NCBI RefSeq assembly: GCF_036227205.1 | Contig: NZ_CP109442.1 | Location: forward strand, 2,666,001 to 2,730,000 | Length of the DNA stretch: 64,000 nt | Direction of reading: 5' to 3' | Source: Amycolatopsis sp. NBC_01480 | GTDB taxonomy: Bacteria; Actinomycetota; Actinomycetes; Mycobacteriales; Pseudonocardiaceae | In this document: one piece after another, positions 39,995-48,204 of the stretch | Position numbering within the stretch: the stretch's first letter is position 1 | Layout of the letters: the number at the start of each line of letters is the position of its first letter | Notes under the pieces: model-generated | Told to the model about the DNA's origin: nothing | What the model saw: the letters and a program-made list of their open reading frames with translations, nothing else | Databases searched by the model: none | Position numbers and translations under genes: made by a program

Positions 39995-40034
39995 AGGCCA
40001 AAGGGCAGGCGCGGTGGCACCTGCCCTTTGGCCT
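39995..40034 (-). terminator. Intra-operon hairpin between binding-protein and permease genes
   Basis: Perfect 15-bp arms AGGCCAAAGGGCAGG and CCTGCCCTTTGGCCT with a 10-base loop lie just after the binding-protein stop. It should end most transcripts or protect the upstream message, so that the binding protein is made in excess over the membrane components. Confidence 0.75.
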
Positions 40035-40053
40035 GGCTGTTCAGCAGTCCACG

Positions 40054-41724
40054 TCAGCCGAGGATGACGTTGTTGAATCGTTCGTCGGTGAGCGGGCTGG
40101 CCACCACACCCTTGATCTTCGGCCCGACCACGATGGCCGGCGTCGGGTACGCGATCGGGATGGCGGGCAGGTACTCCATGATCTGCTGGTTCGCCGCCTG
40201 GTACGCCTTGGCGTGCTGGTCGCCCGGGGGCGCCGCGTCGGCGGCCGAAAGCGCGGAGAACAGCTGCGGGTTGTTGAAGCCGAATTCCGTCTTCTCGCGG
40301 CCGAAGAACGTGCCTACGAAGTTGCCCGCGTCGTTGTAGTCACCGGTCCAGCCGAGCAGGTGGATGTCCTGCTTGCCGAACTTCTGGACGTCGTCCTTGT
40401 ACCCGCCGTTCCACGGCTCCGCGACCGGCTGGACCGTGATGCCGATGGCCTTGAGGTCCTCGGAGATCGCGGTGAACGTGTCTGCCGGGTTCGGCATGTA
40501 GGGCCGGGTGACCTCGGTCGGGTAGTAGAACTTCAGCGTCAGGTTCGACGCGCCGGCGTCGGCCAGCAGCTGCTTGGCCTTCGCCGGGTCGTACGGGTAC
40601 TTGGTGACGTCGTCGGTGTAGCCCGAGACGGCCTTGGGCACGAACTCGGTGGCGACCTCGGACCCCTCGGCCAGCTTCGAGGTGACGAACTGCTGCCGGT
40701 TGATGCCGTAGGCCAGCGCCTGGCGGACCCGCACGTCCTTCAGCTTCGGGTTGCCCGCCTGGTTGATGCCCAGGTACAGCACGTTGAACGAGGGGCGGAT
40801 GAGCACCTGCTCGCCCTCGTTGCGCAGCAGGCCGTAGTCGGCGGGCGCCGGGAAGTCGTAACCCTGGATGTCGCCGGCCTTGAGGGCCTGCTTGCGGGCG
40901 TTCTCGTCCGGGATGACCTTGAAGACGAGCTTGTCGAGCTTGGCCGGCTCGGCGCTGCTGTCGTTGCGGACCAGCGTGATCTCGCCCTTGCCCTGGTCCC
41001 AGCTCTCGAACTTGAACGGGCCGGTGCCGGTCACGTGCTTGTACGCGTAGTCGCTGTAGGAGAACGAGTCCCCGGACTGCGTGACCTTGTCCGCGTTGTA
41101 CTGCTTCAGCGCGGTCGGGCTCTGCATCGCGAACGAGGGCAGCGTGAACGCGGCCGGGAACGCACCCTTGGCCTTGTTCAGGTTCAGCACCGCGGTGCCG
41201 GCGTCCTTCGCCTCGCAGCTCTTGTAGACCGGGGCGCCGCCCGCGTCGCCTTCGTTCTTGGCGAAGCCCTCGAAGACGTCGCCGTAGTAGATCATCTGGC
41301 TCTGGGCGGCGGCGCCCTTCATGTTGAACCAGCGGTCGAAGTTGAAGCAGACCGCCGCGGCGTCGAACGGGGTGCCGTCGCTGAACTTGACCCCGGACTT
41401 GAGGGTGAAGGTCCAGGTCTTGCTGTCGTTGCTCGGCTCCCACTTGGTGGCGAGCGAGGGCTCGAGCTCAGCGGTGCCGGGCTTGTTCTGGATCAGCGTG
41501 TCCAGCATCTGCCGGGTGATCCGGAACGTCTCGCCGTCGTCGTTGAAGGCCGGGTCGAACATCTTCGGGTTGCCGGTGTCGCCGAAGACCATCGTGCCAC
41601 CGGAGCCACCGCCTCCGGCTTGGTCGCGCTGGGACTGCGCGCACCCGGTCAGCGAAACCGCGAGCGCTCCGGCGAGCCCGATCAGGGCAGCACGGCGCGT
41701 TCGGGTCAGCCGCAATAACTGCAT
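40054..41724 (-). CDS. Oligopeptide-type ABC importer, substrate-binding lipoprotein
   Basis: A 556-residue family-5 solute-binding protein. The N-terminus is a lipoprotein signal (LTRTRRAALIGLAGALAVSLTGC, lipobox LTGC) followed by a Gly/Ser linker. The body has the SBP_bac_5 features: FNDDGETFRITRQMLDTLI, LKSGVKFSDGTPFDAAAVCFNFDRW and VRQALAYGINRQQFV. The ligand is probably a peptide, but some relatives bind other compounds. It is the first gene of the operon. Confidence 0.95.
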   Translation of the reverse strand: MQLLRLTRTRRAALIGLAGALAVSLTGCAQSQRDQAGGGGSGGTMVFGDTGNPKMFDPAFNDDGETFRITRQMLDTLIQNKPGTAELEPSLATKWEPSNDSKTWTFTLKSGVKFSDGTPFDAAAVCFNFDRWFNMKGAAAQSQMIYYGDVFEGFAKNEGDAGGAPVYKSCEAKDAGTAVLNLNKAKGAFPAAFTLPSFAMQSPTALKQYNADKVTQSGDSFSYSDYAYKHVTGTGPFKFESWDQGKGEITLVRNDSSAEPAKLDKLVFKVIPDENARKQALKAGDIQGYDFPAPADYGLLRNEGEQVLIRPSFNVLYLGINQAGNPKLKDVRVRQALAYGINRQQFVTSKLAEGSEVATEFVPKAVSGYTDDVTKYPYDPAKAKQLLADAGASNLTLKFYYPTEVTRPYMPNPADTFTAISEDLKAIGITVQPVAEPWNGGYKDDVQKFGKQDIHLLGWTGDYNDAGNFVGTFFGREKTEFGFNNPQLFSALSAADAAPPGDQHAKAYQAANQQIMEYLPAIPIAYPTPAIVVGPKIKGVVASPLTDERFNNVILG

Positions 41725-42022
41725 CTGGCACCCCTTGGGAATGTTCGGGTCATAGTCACCGTCCGGTCGGTCAGTCGGGATGACCCCGGACGATCGGTGT
41801 GCTCGCCGACACTAGCGGGAACTCGGCCCGCACTTAAGCACGTGAGGTTACGATCGCGCTACTTACAGGCCAAAATGAGCGCAAACAGTCCGGAATTGTG
41901 CACAGTGCGTAGCGGTTTTCGGGGGTTTCGCACCAGGAGTGCCGAGTTCGCTACCCAAATGGCCTAGGGCTTTGGTGGGGCCGCGGCGACTGGTCTGAAC
42001 CGATCCGGACGGCGCGTGACGA
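41725..42022. other. Regulatory gap upstream of the importer operon
   Basis: About 300 bases without a gene. On the minus strand, TTAAGT and TAGTGT separated by 17 bases (about 41810-41838) are the best promoter candidate for the importer. A tract around 41860-41950 is AT-richer. The right end is the 3' side of the kinase-like gene. No repeat or RNA gene is recognised. Confidence 0.4.
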
Positions 42023-42565
42023 TCAGGGCAGGCGCGCGCCGGGCAGCCGGACCGCCGCCGCGTCCCGGGTGCCGTCCACGGCGAACCAGCCGCGTTCGAA
42101 CAGCTGCCACTTCCGCAATTCGGCGCGATGGGCCTCGCCGTCCCGTGCGACGGCGGCCGCCAGCCGTCCGGCCTCGGTGCCGCCTTCGACCCAGCACAGC
42201 AGGGAAAGCAGCGGCCGCACGGAGCGCCGGCCGCAGGAAACCCCTTCCAGGACAAGGACCTCCGGGACTTCGACGCGCACGCGCGCGCCCGGCCGGGGGA
42301 CGCCGGTGGACCAGTCCATTCGGCGGTATGAACCACTCCGTCCGGCCGCCAGCGGGTCCAGCACACCCGAGACCAGCCGCGGCCACCACGAAACCGGGGA
42401 AGTCCAGGTGGCGAAGGAATCCGTGGTCACCAGCGCTGCTCGCGAGCCCAGCAGAGAAAGCGCTTCACGCGCCGCGGTCGACTTCCCGGCGCCGGACGGC
42501 CCGTCGAAGGCGAGCACACGAATGCCGCCCAGCCGAGGCGGGGCGGCGTCGAGTCGGTCGATCAG
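42023..42565 (-). CDS. Uridine-kinase-like P-loop protein
   Basis: A P-loop kinase of about 180 residues: Walker A GPSGAGKST, then LVTTDSFATWTSP, RMDWSTGVPRPGARVRVE and VLVLEGVSCGRRSVRPLL. The latter parts match uridine kinase/phosphoribulokinase-like proteins. No ATG, GTG or TTG stands in frame before the Walker region except GTG 42517, which leaves only six residues ahead of it. CTG at 42565 forms CTGA with the upstream stop and gives a normal N-terminus (IDRLDAAPPRLGG), so I use it; the start is uncertain. Confidence 0.75.
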   Translation of the reverse strand: MIDRLDAAPPRLGGIRVLAFDGPSGAGKSTAAREALSLLGSRAALVTTDSFATWTSPVSWWPRLVSGVLDPLAAGRSGSYRRMDWSTGVPRPGARVRVEVPEVLVLEGVSCGRRSVRPLLSLLCWVEGGTEAGRLAAAVARDGEAHRAELRKWQLFERGWFAVDGTRDAAAVRLPGARLP

Positions 42566-42999
42566 CGCACGCGTGCGGGGCTCACTTCGGGCAGGCCCTT
42601 GACGTTGTCCGGGGTCGCGGTCTTGTCCTCCAGCGCGGCGATGCGGGTTTCGAGCTCGCGCTTGGTGTCCTCGAGTTCGCAGCGCAGCAAGGCGATCTCC
42701 TCGACGGAGGTCCGGACCTCTTCCTCGAGGTGCCCGACCTCGGTGGACAGGTGCAGCGCGACCAGTGCCAGCACCACGCCGGCCAGGAGGAACACGAAGT
42801 TCGACGGCGTCTGCACGCCGGTGATCTTCGCCAGGAACTCGGCGGCCTGCGGGATGACCGCCAGCACCACCACGCCCACGGCGACCACGAGCCACACGCC
42901 CGCGTACTTCTCCCGCAGCTTGCGGCGCCGCATCATCTCGAGGACGACGAACAGCACCAGGCATGCGACGACGATGCTGAGTACCCGCCAGCCGGCCAT
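42562..42999 (-). CDS. DUF2304 membrane protein
   Basis: A 145-residue protein: three membrane helices (about 5-22, 37-52, 67-85) and then a cytoplasmic coiled coil (TEVGHLEEEVRTSVEEIALLR). DUF2304 proteins are commonly encoded next to GT2 dolichol/polyprenyl-phosphate sugar transferases, as here nine bases downstream of one, and may be membrane anchors for them. Confidence 0.88.
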   Translation of the reverse strand: MAGWRVLSIVVACLVLFVVLEMMRRRKLREKYAGVWLVVAVGVVVLAVIPQAAEFLAKITGVQTPSNFVFLLAGVVLALVALHLSTEVGHLEEEVRTSVEEIALLRCELEDTKRELETRIAALEDKTATPDNVKGLPEVSPARVR

Positions 43000-43008
43000 G
43001 AAATCCCC

Positions 43009-43752
43009 TTACGCTGCGTCGGACGAGTCGACGGACGGACGGCGGCGGACCAGCGCGAGCAGCAGGGCCAGGCCCGCGCGGCCGAGGTACACCGCCGATT
43101 TCACCGGTGAGTGGCTGGGCGTGCCGCCCGCGCGCTCGCGCATGATCACCGGGATCTCGGCGATCACCAGCTTCGCGCGGATCGCCATCACCAGCGACTC
43201 CACCGTGTCACCGAGGTACTCGGCCGGGTAATACGAAGCGAACAGCCGGATGGCCTTCGGGCCCATGGCCTTGAACCCGGACGTGACGTCGGTGATCTTC
43301 CGGCGGGCGAGCCGCGAGAACACCAGCGAAAGCGCCACCATCGCGTACTTGCGCGGGCCACTGGCCTTGTACGCGCCCTTGCCCGCGAACCGCGAGCCGA
43401 TCACGATGTCGGCTTCGTCCAGCCCGGCCAGCAGCGCGCCGACCTCTTCCGGGTCGTGCTGGCCGTCGGCGTCCACCTGGACCACGACGTCGTACCCGCG
43501 CGCGGCGGCGTACCGGAAGCCGGTGCGCATCGCGCCGCCGACCCCGAGGTTGACCGAGAGCCGGGCCACTTCGGCGCCGGCGGCCCGGGCGAGCCGGGCC
43601 GTGTCGTCCACCGAACCGTCGTCCACGACCAGGATGTCCATGTCCGGCAAGGACGCTCTGACCTGGGCGATGACGGACCCGACACTGGCCTGCTCGTTGA
43701 GCGCAGGCATCACGATGAGCACGCGTCGGGTGTGCACGGACGTAGTGGACAC
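43009..43752 (-). CDS. GT2 glycosyltransferase, polyprenyl-phosphate sugar synthase-like
   Basis: A 247-residue GT-A enzyme: VLIVMPALNEQASVGSVI, ILVVDDGSVDDTARLA, VQVDADGQHDPEEV (DxD) and IGSRFAGKG. No C-terminal membrane helices, which fits a requirement for the DUF2304 partner. It probably makes a lipid-linked sugar donor from a nucleotide sugar and polyprenyl phosphate. GTG 43752 is chosen because TAGAGT lies seven bases upstream; an earlier in-frame GTG at 43761 overlaps this element. Confidence 0.9.
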   Translation of the reverse strand: MSTTSVHTRRVLIVMPALNEQASVGSVIAQVRASLPDMDILVVDDGSVDDTARLARAAGAEVARLSVNLGVGGAMRTGFRYAAARGYDVVVQVDADGQHDPEEVGALLAGLDEADIVIGSRFAGKGAYKASGPRKYAMVALSLVFSRLARRKITDVTSGFKAMGPKAIRLFASYYPAEYLGDTVESLVMAIRAKLVIAEIPVIMRERAGGTPSHSPVKSAVYLGRAGLALLLALVRRRPSVDSSDAA

Positions 43753-43770
43753 GGAGATCACTCTAGCTTC

Positions 43771-45738
43771 TTACTGCCCGTGAGGGCGGTCGGACCCGGA
43801 GGAGGCGCCCGCCGCGACGACGCCCTGCTGGCCCTCGATCTGGTAGATCGTGGCCCCGTCGTTGCGGAACACCTCGTGGAACTCGGGACCAGGGGCGACG
43901 CGCGCGACGCCGACCGACCGTTCGGCCGTGGGCGTGACCATTCCCTTGCCCACGATCACGTAGCGCACGTGCAGGTCGGTGAGGTCCTTGCGTACCTGTG
44001 GGTATTTGTCGATGTCGTCGAGCCACACGCTGAGGTAGCCGGCCTTGCTGGTCGGGTCGGCGCCGTAGAAGGTCCACTCGACCGGGGTGACGCCCGCCAG
44101 CGCGTACATCCACACCGAGCCGTCGGCCTTGTCGTTCATCACGGGCTCGCCGGGCGCGGTGTGCTGGGCGAGCCAGGTGTACGCGGCTTCTTCGGCCTTC
44201 GACACCGTGGGGCCGTTGCCGTAGTTGATTTCCATCCGCGAGGCGTTGCGGCCGATGTAGCCACCACGGCTCAGGCCGCCGAGCACGATGCCGACCAGCA
44301 GGGCGCCGACCAATGCGAGCGTCGCGGGCTTGAGGTGGACGCGGGTACCCACCTTGGCGGCGAACCAGCGGCCCGCGGTGTCCACGAACTCGCCGAACGC
44401 CACCGCGCCGGCCAGCGGGACCAGCGCGGCGATGCGCCAGTGGTCGTTGTAGAAGATGCCGGTGAGGGTGTGGACCAGCGGCGTCTCCAGCGAGACGGTG
44501 GCCGCGAACAGGCCGCCGAACACGATGTACGCGCCCACCATCCACATCATCCGGCGGCGCTTGACCAGCAGGAAGACGCCGATCAGGGCGGGCACGCCGA
44601 TCCACCACTGTGGGAAGTCGGCCATCGGGGAGAACGTGATCGTCTCGCCGATGCCACCGCTCACCGTCGCCTCGGTCGCCCAGGTCGCACTGGTCACACC
44701 GCCCGCGTTGTACAGCGAAGGCAGCACCAGCGGCACACCGAGCACGGCGGCCAGCACCACGGTCCAGATGAGCGAGGCCCGGGAGCGGCGCCAGTCGATC
44801 TTCTCCCAGTGGAACAGCACCGCGAGCAGGATCAGGATGAAGTAGACCGCGATGACGAAAACGAGGCTGGTGTGCAGGCCGGTGAGGCCCGCGACGCCGA
44901 CGCCGATCGCGACCGGGCCCGCGATGCCACGCGGGGAGAGCAGGTGCTTCGCCAGCGCGAGCATGGCGGGGACCATCGCGACACCCGCGACGTACGGCCA
45001 CAACGGACCGCGCCACAGCGAGTCGTACGGGAACGCGGTGAACCAGGTGGTGACGGCGGCCGCGGCGGCCACGGCCAGCGGCGGCATGTTCCAGGCCCGG
45101 CACATCGCGGCCACGCCGAGCGGCACGCTGATGATCACGGCGAGCACCGCGAGGTTCAGCGTCGGCATCATCGTCAGCCCGGCCTTGTCGAAGACCAGGG
45201 CCAGCAGCGCGTGGTAGGTGTCGGGGTAGAAGTAGTCGGTCTGGTTCGGCAAGTTCGCGATCGTGCCCACAGTGGAGGGCCGCGCGTCGCCGTGCTCGGC
45301 GATCCAGCGCACCAGGTTGCCGTGGAACGGCGCGTCCCAGCCCTGCTGCACGCTGTTGATCCCGTGCGAGCCGCGCAGGAAGGTGACGGTGCCGACGGCC
45401 ATACCGACCAGTACGCCGAGGCCGATGAGCACGTGGTCACGGACCGAGCGGGCCGGCTTCTCGTCCTCGGCCGCCCAGTCCGGGTGCCGCCGCGCGGTGA
45501 AGCGGCGGACGGCGAACGCGAGGCCGAAGCCGGCCAGCGCCACCAGCACCGTCCACAGTGCCACGTCGAGCAGGTTCCAGCGGATGCCGAGCCCGCCGAG
45601 CACCGGGATGCCAAGCGCCACGATGCCGAAGGTGAGCAACGGCCCGGCCGCGGCGAGCGTCCAGCCGCGGAGCCCGATCGCGGTGCCGAACACCAGTCCC
45701 GGCACCCAGAAGGCGAGCAAGATCAGTACTACGTTCAT
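43771..45738 (-). CDS. Large polytopic membrane protein, DUF6541/GT-C type
   Basis: A 655-residue protein with about 12-13 membrane helices and a C-terminal soluble domain. GWDAPFHGNLVRWIAEHGDARPSTV after the fourth helix is an acidic loop like the catalytic DxD/HxD loop of GT-C sugar transferases, and QTDYFYPDTYHALLALVFD follows. It probably transfers a sugar from a lipid carrier on the outer face of the membrane. It lies 18 bases before the GT2 enzyme that would make such a donor. Confidence 0.82.
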   Translation of the reverse strand: MNVVLILLAFWVPGLVFGTAIGLRGWTLAAAGPLLTFGIVALGIPVLGGLGIRWNLLDVALWTVLVALAGFGLAFAVRRFTARRHPDWAAEDEKPARSVRDHVLIGLGVLVGMAVGTVTFLRGSHGINSVQQGWDAPFHGNLVRWIAEHGDARPSTVGTIANLPNQTDYFYPDTYHALLALVFDKAGLTMMPTLNLAVLAVIISVPLGVAAMCRAWNMPPLAVAAAAAVTTWFTAFPYDSLWRGPLWPYVAGVAMVPAMLALAKHLLSPRGIAGPVAIGVGVAGLTGLHTSLVFVIAVYFILILLAVLFHWEKIDWRRSRASLIWTVVLAAVLGVPLVLPSLYNAGGVTSATWATEATVSGGIGETITFSPMADFPQWWIGVPALIGVFLLVKRRRMMWMVGAYIVFGGLFAATVSLETPLVHTLTGIFYNDHWRIAALVPLAGAVAFGEFVDTAGRWFAAKVGTRVHLKPATLALVGALLVGIVLGGLSRGGYIGRNASRMEINYGNGPTVSKAEEAAYTWLAQHTAPGEPVMNDKADGSVWMYALAGVTPVEWTFYGADPTSKAGYLSVWLDDIDKYPQVRKDLTDLHVRYVIVGKGMVTPTAERSVGVARVAPGPEFHEVFRNDGATIYQIEGQQGVVAAGASSGSDRPHGQ

Positions 45739-45811
45739 CGGATTCGCTGTCCAACCCTCACCGGCTCTTCACACCGACCTCTTCGGCGGCCTGACCCCGC
45801 GTGCACACTAC

Positions 45812-47110
45812 TCAGACGCCCGGCAGGACCTTCACGTTGCCCGGCCGTCGCAGGACGAACGCCGCGGCGACCACGAGCCCGACGGTCGGCCCGGCGGCCA
45901 GCCCGGCGACCGCCCGCAAGATCGTGTCACCCGGCAGGAACAACAGCACCAACGCGGTCGAAACAGCGACCACAGCCCAGGTGACGAGCACCTTGTTGGC
46001 CTGCGTCCTGGCCACCAGCACAGCGGTCATCAGCTGCATCGCGGTGAGCAGCACCGCTCCCCACACCATCCCGCCGACCCACCAGCCCTGGGCGGACGCG
46101 TACTTCGCGCCGAACAGCAGCTGCACCAGCCACGGCCCGATGAGCAGGCCGACCACCGCGCCGACCACCCCCACGACGAGCGTGCCGAGCGTGCCGAGCG
46201 CGAGCAGACGACGTAGGCGGTGCATGCCCTCGGCGGTCCCGGACAGCCGCACCACGGTCGGCACCGCCAGCGCTTGGAGTGGCGAAAGCAGCAGCAGCGG
46301 GACTCTCGACACCTGGAGCGTGGCGAACAGCACGCCGACCTGCGTGGCGTCACCGGCCGGCGCGAGCAGGCTGACCATCGCGGGGTAGCCCGTGATGACG
46401 CTGGCGGTGAGCCCGGCACCCGCCATGAGCAGCACGATCCGCGAGGCGACCGGCCGCCACGCCTCGCCGTCGAGGTGCGGGTCGATCAGGCCGCTGATCG
46501 GCCGCACGAACAGCAGCCAGGCGAACGAGCCGGCCGCCGCGGCGATGGCGAAGGACGCGATCCCGGTCAGGCCCGCCACGAACACCGCGGCGAGCACCAC
46601 CACGCGGACCGCGGCCTCGGCGAACACCAGCCACGAGTACTGGGCGATCTTCTGGGCCCCGACCAGCAGGCCGCGGGAGGCGAACTGGCAGGCGAACGAG
46701 AGCGCGCCGCAGAACACGATGATCCCGAGCTCGGTGCGGCCTGAGTACAGGCGCTCGCTGAGCACCGGTACCAGCAGTGTGAGCCCGGCGACCACCGCGA
46801 CGATCACGGCGCCGACGGTGAGCGCCCGCAGCGCGGACCGCCCGGGCTTGTGGCCGTCCTGCGCGGCGACCGCCGACTGGCGCGAAAGCTCTTGCTCCAA
46901 CGGCGACAGGGCGCTGCCGAGGCCCATGAGGATGCCCCAGAAGGAAAGGAAAACCTTGCTGTCCGTCGGTCCGAGCCAGCGGGCGGCCAGCAGCGTCAGG
47001 ACGTAGCCGAGGCCGATGGCGACCAGCAGCGAAATGCCGATCTTGCCCGCTGAGCGGCCGGTTTCCCTGGCCAGCCCGCGCTGGTCCTCGTCGGTCACGG
47101 GCGTGCTCAT
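45812..47110 (-). CDS. Polysaccharide flippase-like membrane protein (Wzx/MATE type)
   Basis: A 432-residue protein with 12-14 membrane helices and the overall pattern of oligosaccharide flippases (GKIGISLLVAIGLGYVLTLLAARWLGPTDSKVFLSFWG at the start; LSRVPLLLLSPLQALAVPTVV-like segment in the middle). It would export a lipid-linked sugar unit. It overlaps the upstream GT2 gene by four bases. Confidence 0.85.
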   Translation of the reverse strand: MSTPVTDEDQRGLARETGRSAGKIGISLLVAIGLGYVLTLLAARWLGPTDSKVFLSFWGILMGLGSALSPLEQELSRQSAVAAQDGHKPGRSALRALTVGAVIVAVVAGLTLLVPVLSERLYSGRTELGIIVFCGALSFACQFASRGLLVGAQKIAQYSWLVFAEAAVRVVVLAAVFVAGLTGIASFAIAAAAGSFAWLLFVRPISGLIDPHLDGEAWRPVASRIVLLMAGAGLTASVITGYPAMVSLLAPAGDATQVGVLFATLQVSRVPLLLLSPLQALAVPTVVRLSGTAEGMHRLRRLLALGTLGTLVVGVVGAVVGLLIGPWLVQLLFGAKYASAQGWWVGGMVWGAVLLTAMQLMTAVLVARTQANKVLVTWAVVAVSTALVLLFLPGDTILRAVAGLAAGPTVGLVVAAAFVLRRPGNVKVLPGV

Positions 47111-48132
47111 CGGCCGGATCGGCCCAGCCGGGCACGCAGGGCGAGGAAGAGGCCGCGAACGGCGCCCGCGCCGAATCCGGCGCCGAACACCGGCGTCAGC
47201 AACGCGACCGCGCGGGCTTCGGACTTGGTGGCGCCGAAGCGCGTCACCGCGGCACCGGCGGCCGCCGAGCCCGCGGCGGCGAGCGCGACGGCGGTCTTCG
47301 GACGGCGGGCGGCGAGGCCCAGGCCGAGCACGCCCACGGCGAACGCGGCGAACAGGCCGTTGCGCGCCGGGCCGGGCGAGGCGAGATAGGAATCGACGAA
47401 CGTGGTGCCGCGGAAATAGGACTGGGCGGCGAACTTCTTGAACGAGTCGCGCCCGTGGTAGGTCGCGGACAGCTCCGGTGCCAGGAAGATCCGGTGGCGC
47501 TCGGCGATCCAGCGCAGCACTCCCGTGTCGTCGCTGGCGAAACGGGAATCGTCGAACAGCGATTCGAACGCCGCGCAGGCCCGCTCGAGAACATCGCGTG
47601 GCGCGGAAAAGAATCCGGTGCCCTTCGGGAACACGTCGAATTCTTCGATTCCGAACGACATCAGCCGCGGATTCGCGCAGTAGCGGCGCCAAGGAATCTT
47701 CACCAGGCCCGCGAGGAAGCCCGCGTACGGGTTGTTCTCGGACGCGACGTTGATGTGTCCGTTCCAGACCGTGCGCTCGGGATGCGCGAGCAGCTGGTCA
47801 CGCAGGAAGACGAGCGTGCCCTCATCGACGATCACCCGGCTGTCCAGCAACAGGACCTGCTGCCCGGACGCCTTGGCCAGCCCGGCGAGGCGGGCCTCGA
47901 ACCGGCCGCTGTTCGGCTGGGCCAGCACGGTGATGCCGTGCTGCTGCTGGAGTGCGGCGAGCGTCTCCGAGGTGCCGTCGGTGCTGCCGTCGTCGACCAC
48001 CACGATCTCGGCCGGCCAGCCCGCGGCGGCGCAGGCCGCGACCAGTGCGCCGACGCTGCGGGCGATCCAGTCCTGCTCGTTGTAGACCGGAATCACGACG
48101 CTGAGCGAAGGGAGGAGCGGGTTCGCACTCAC
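47107..48132 (-). CDS. GT2 glycosyltransferase with membrane tail
   Basis: A 341-residue protein: SLSVVIPVYNEQDWIARSVGALV, EIVVVDDGSTDGTSETL and QVLLLDSRVIVDEG, where DSR replaces the usual DxD. The central part (FDVFPKGTGFFSAPRDVL) is typical of wall-polysaccharide GT2 enzymes. Two C-terminal hydrophobic stretches (about 265-285 and 295-325) anchor it. GTG 48132 has TAGCCT seven bases upstream; it is the first gene of the minus-strand cluster and diverges from the epimerase gene. Confidence 0.9.
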   Translation of the reverse strand: MSANPLLPSLSVVIPVYNEQDWIARSVGALVAACAAAGWPAEIVVVDDGSTDGTSETLAALQQQHGITVLAQPNSGRFEARLAGLAKASGQQVLLLDSRVIVDEGTLVFLRDQLLAHPERTVWNGHINVASENNPYAGFLAGLVKIPWRRYCANPRLMSFGIEEFDVFPKGTGFFSAPRDVLERACAAFESLFDDSRFASDDTGVLRWIAERHRIFLAPELSATYHGRDSFKKFAAQSYFRGTTFVDSYLASPGPARNGLFAAFAVGVLGLGLAARRPKTAVALAAAGSAAAGAAVTRFGATKSEARAVALLTPVFGAGFGAGAVRGLFLALRARLGRSGR

Positions 48133-48204
48133 CGGGCCGAGGCTACCCTGTGCCCCCGGGCCGGGAGCCCCCAGTATCCTTCGGGCACCGCAAACCGACC
48201 AGAA

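Noticed and set aside
40213..41718. Long plus-strand frames opposite the binding-protein gene and other genes
   Set aside because: Their composition (Val/Arg/Gly/Leu with no domain) is that of antisense frames in high-GC coding sequence.
41863..42366. Minus-strand frame of 167 codons overlapping the kinase-like gene
   Set aside because: It is a GC-driven shadow frame; the other frame carries a Walker A motif and uridine-kinase-like sequence.
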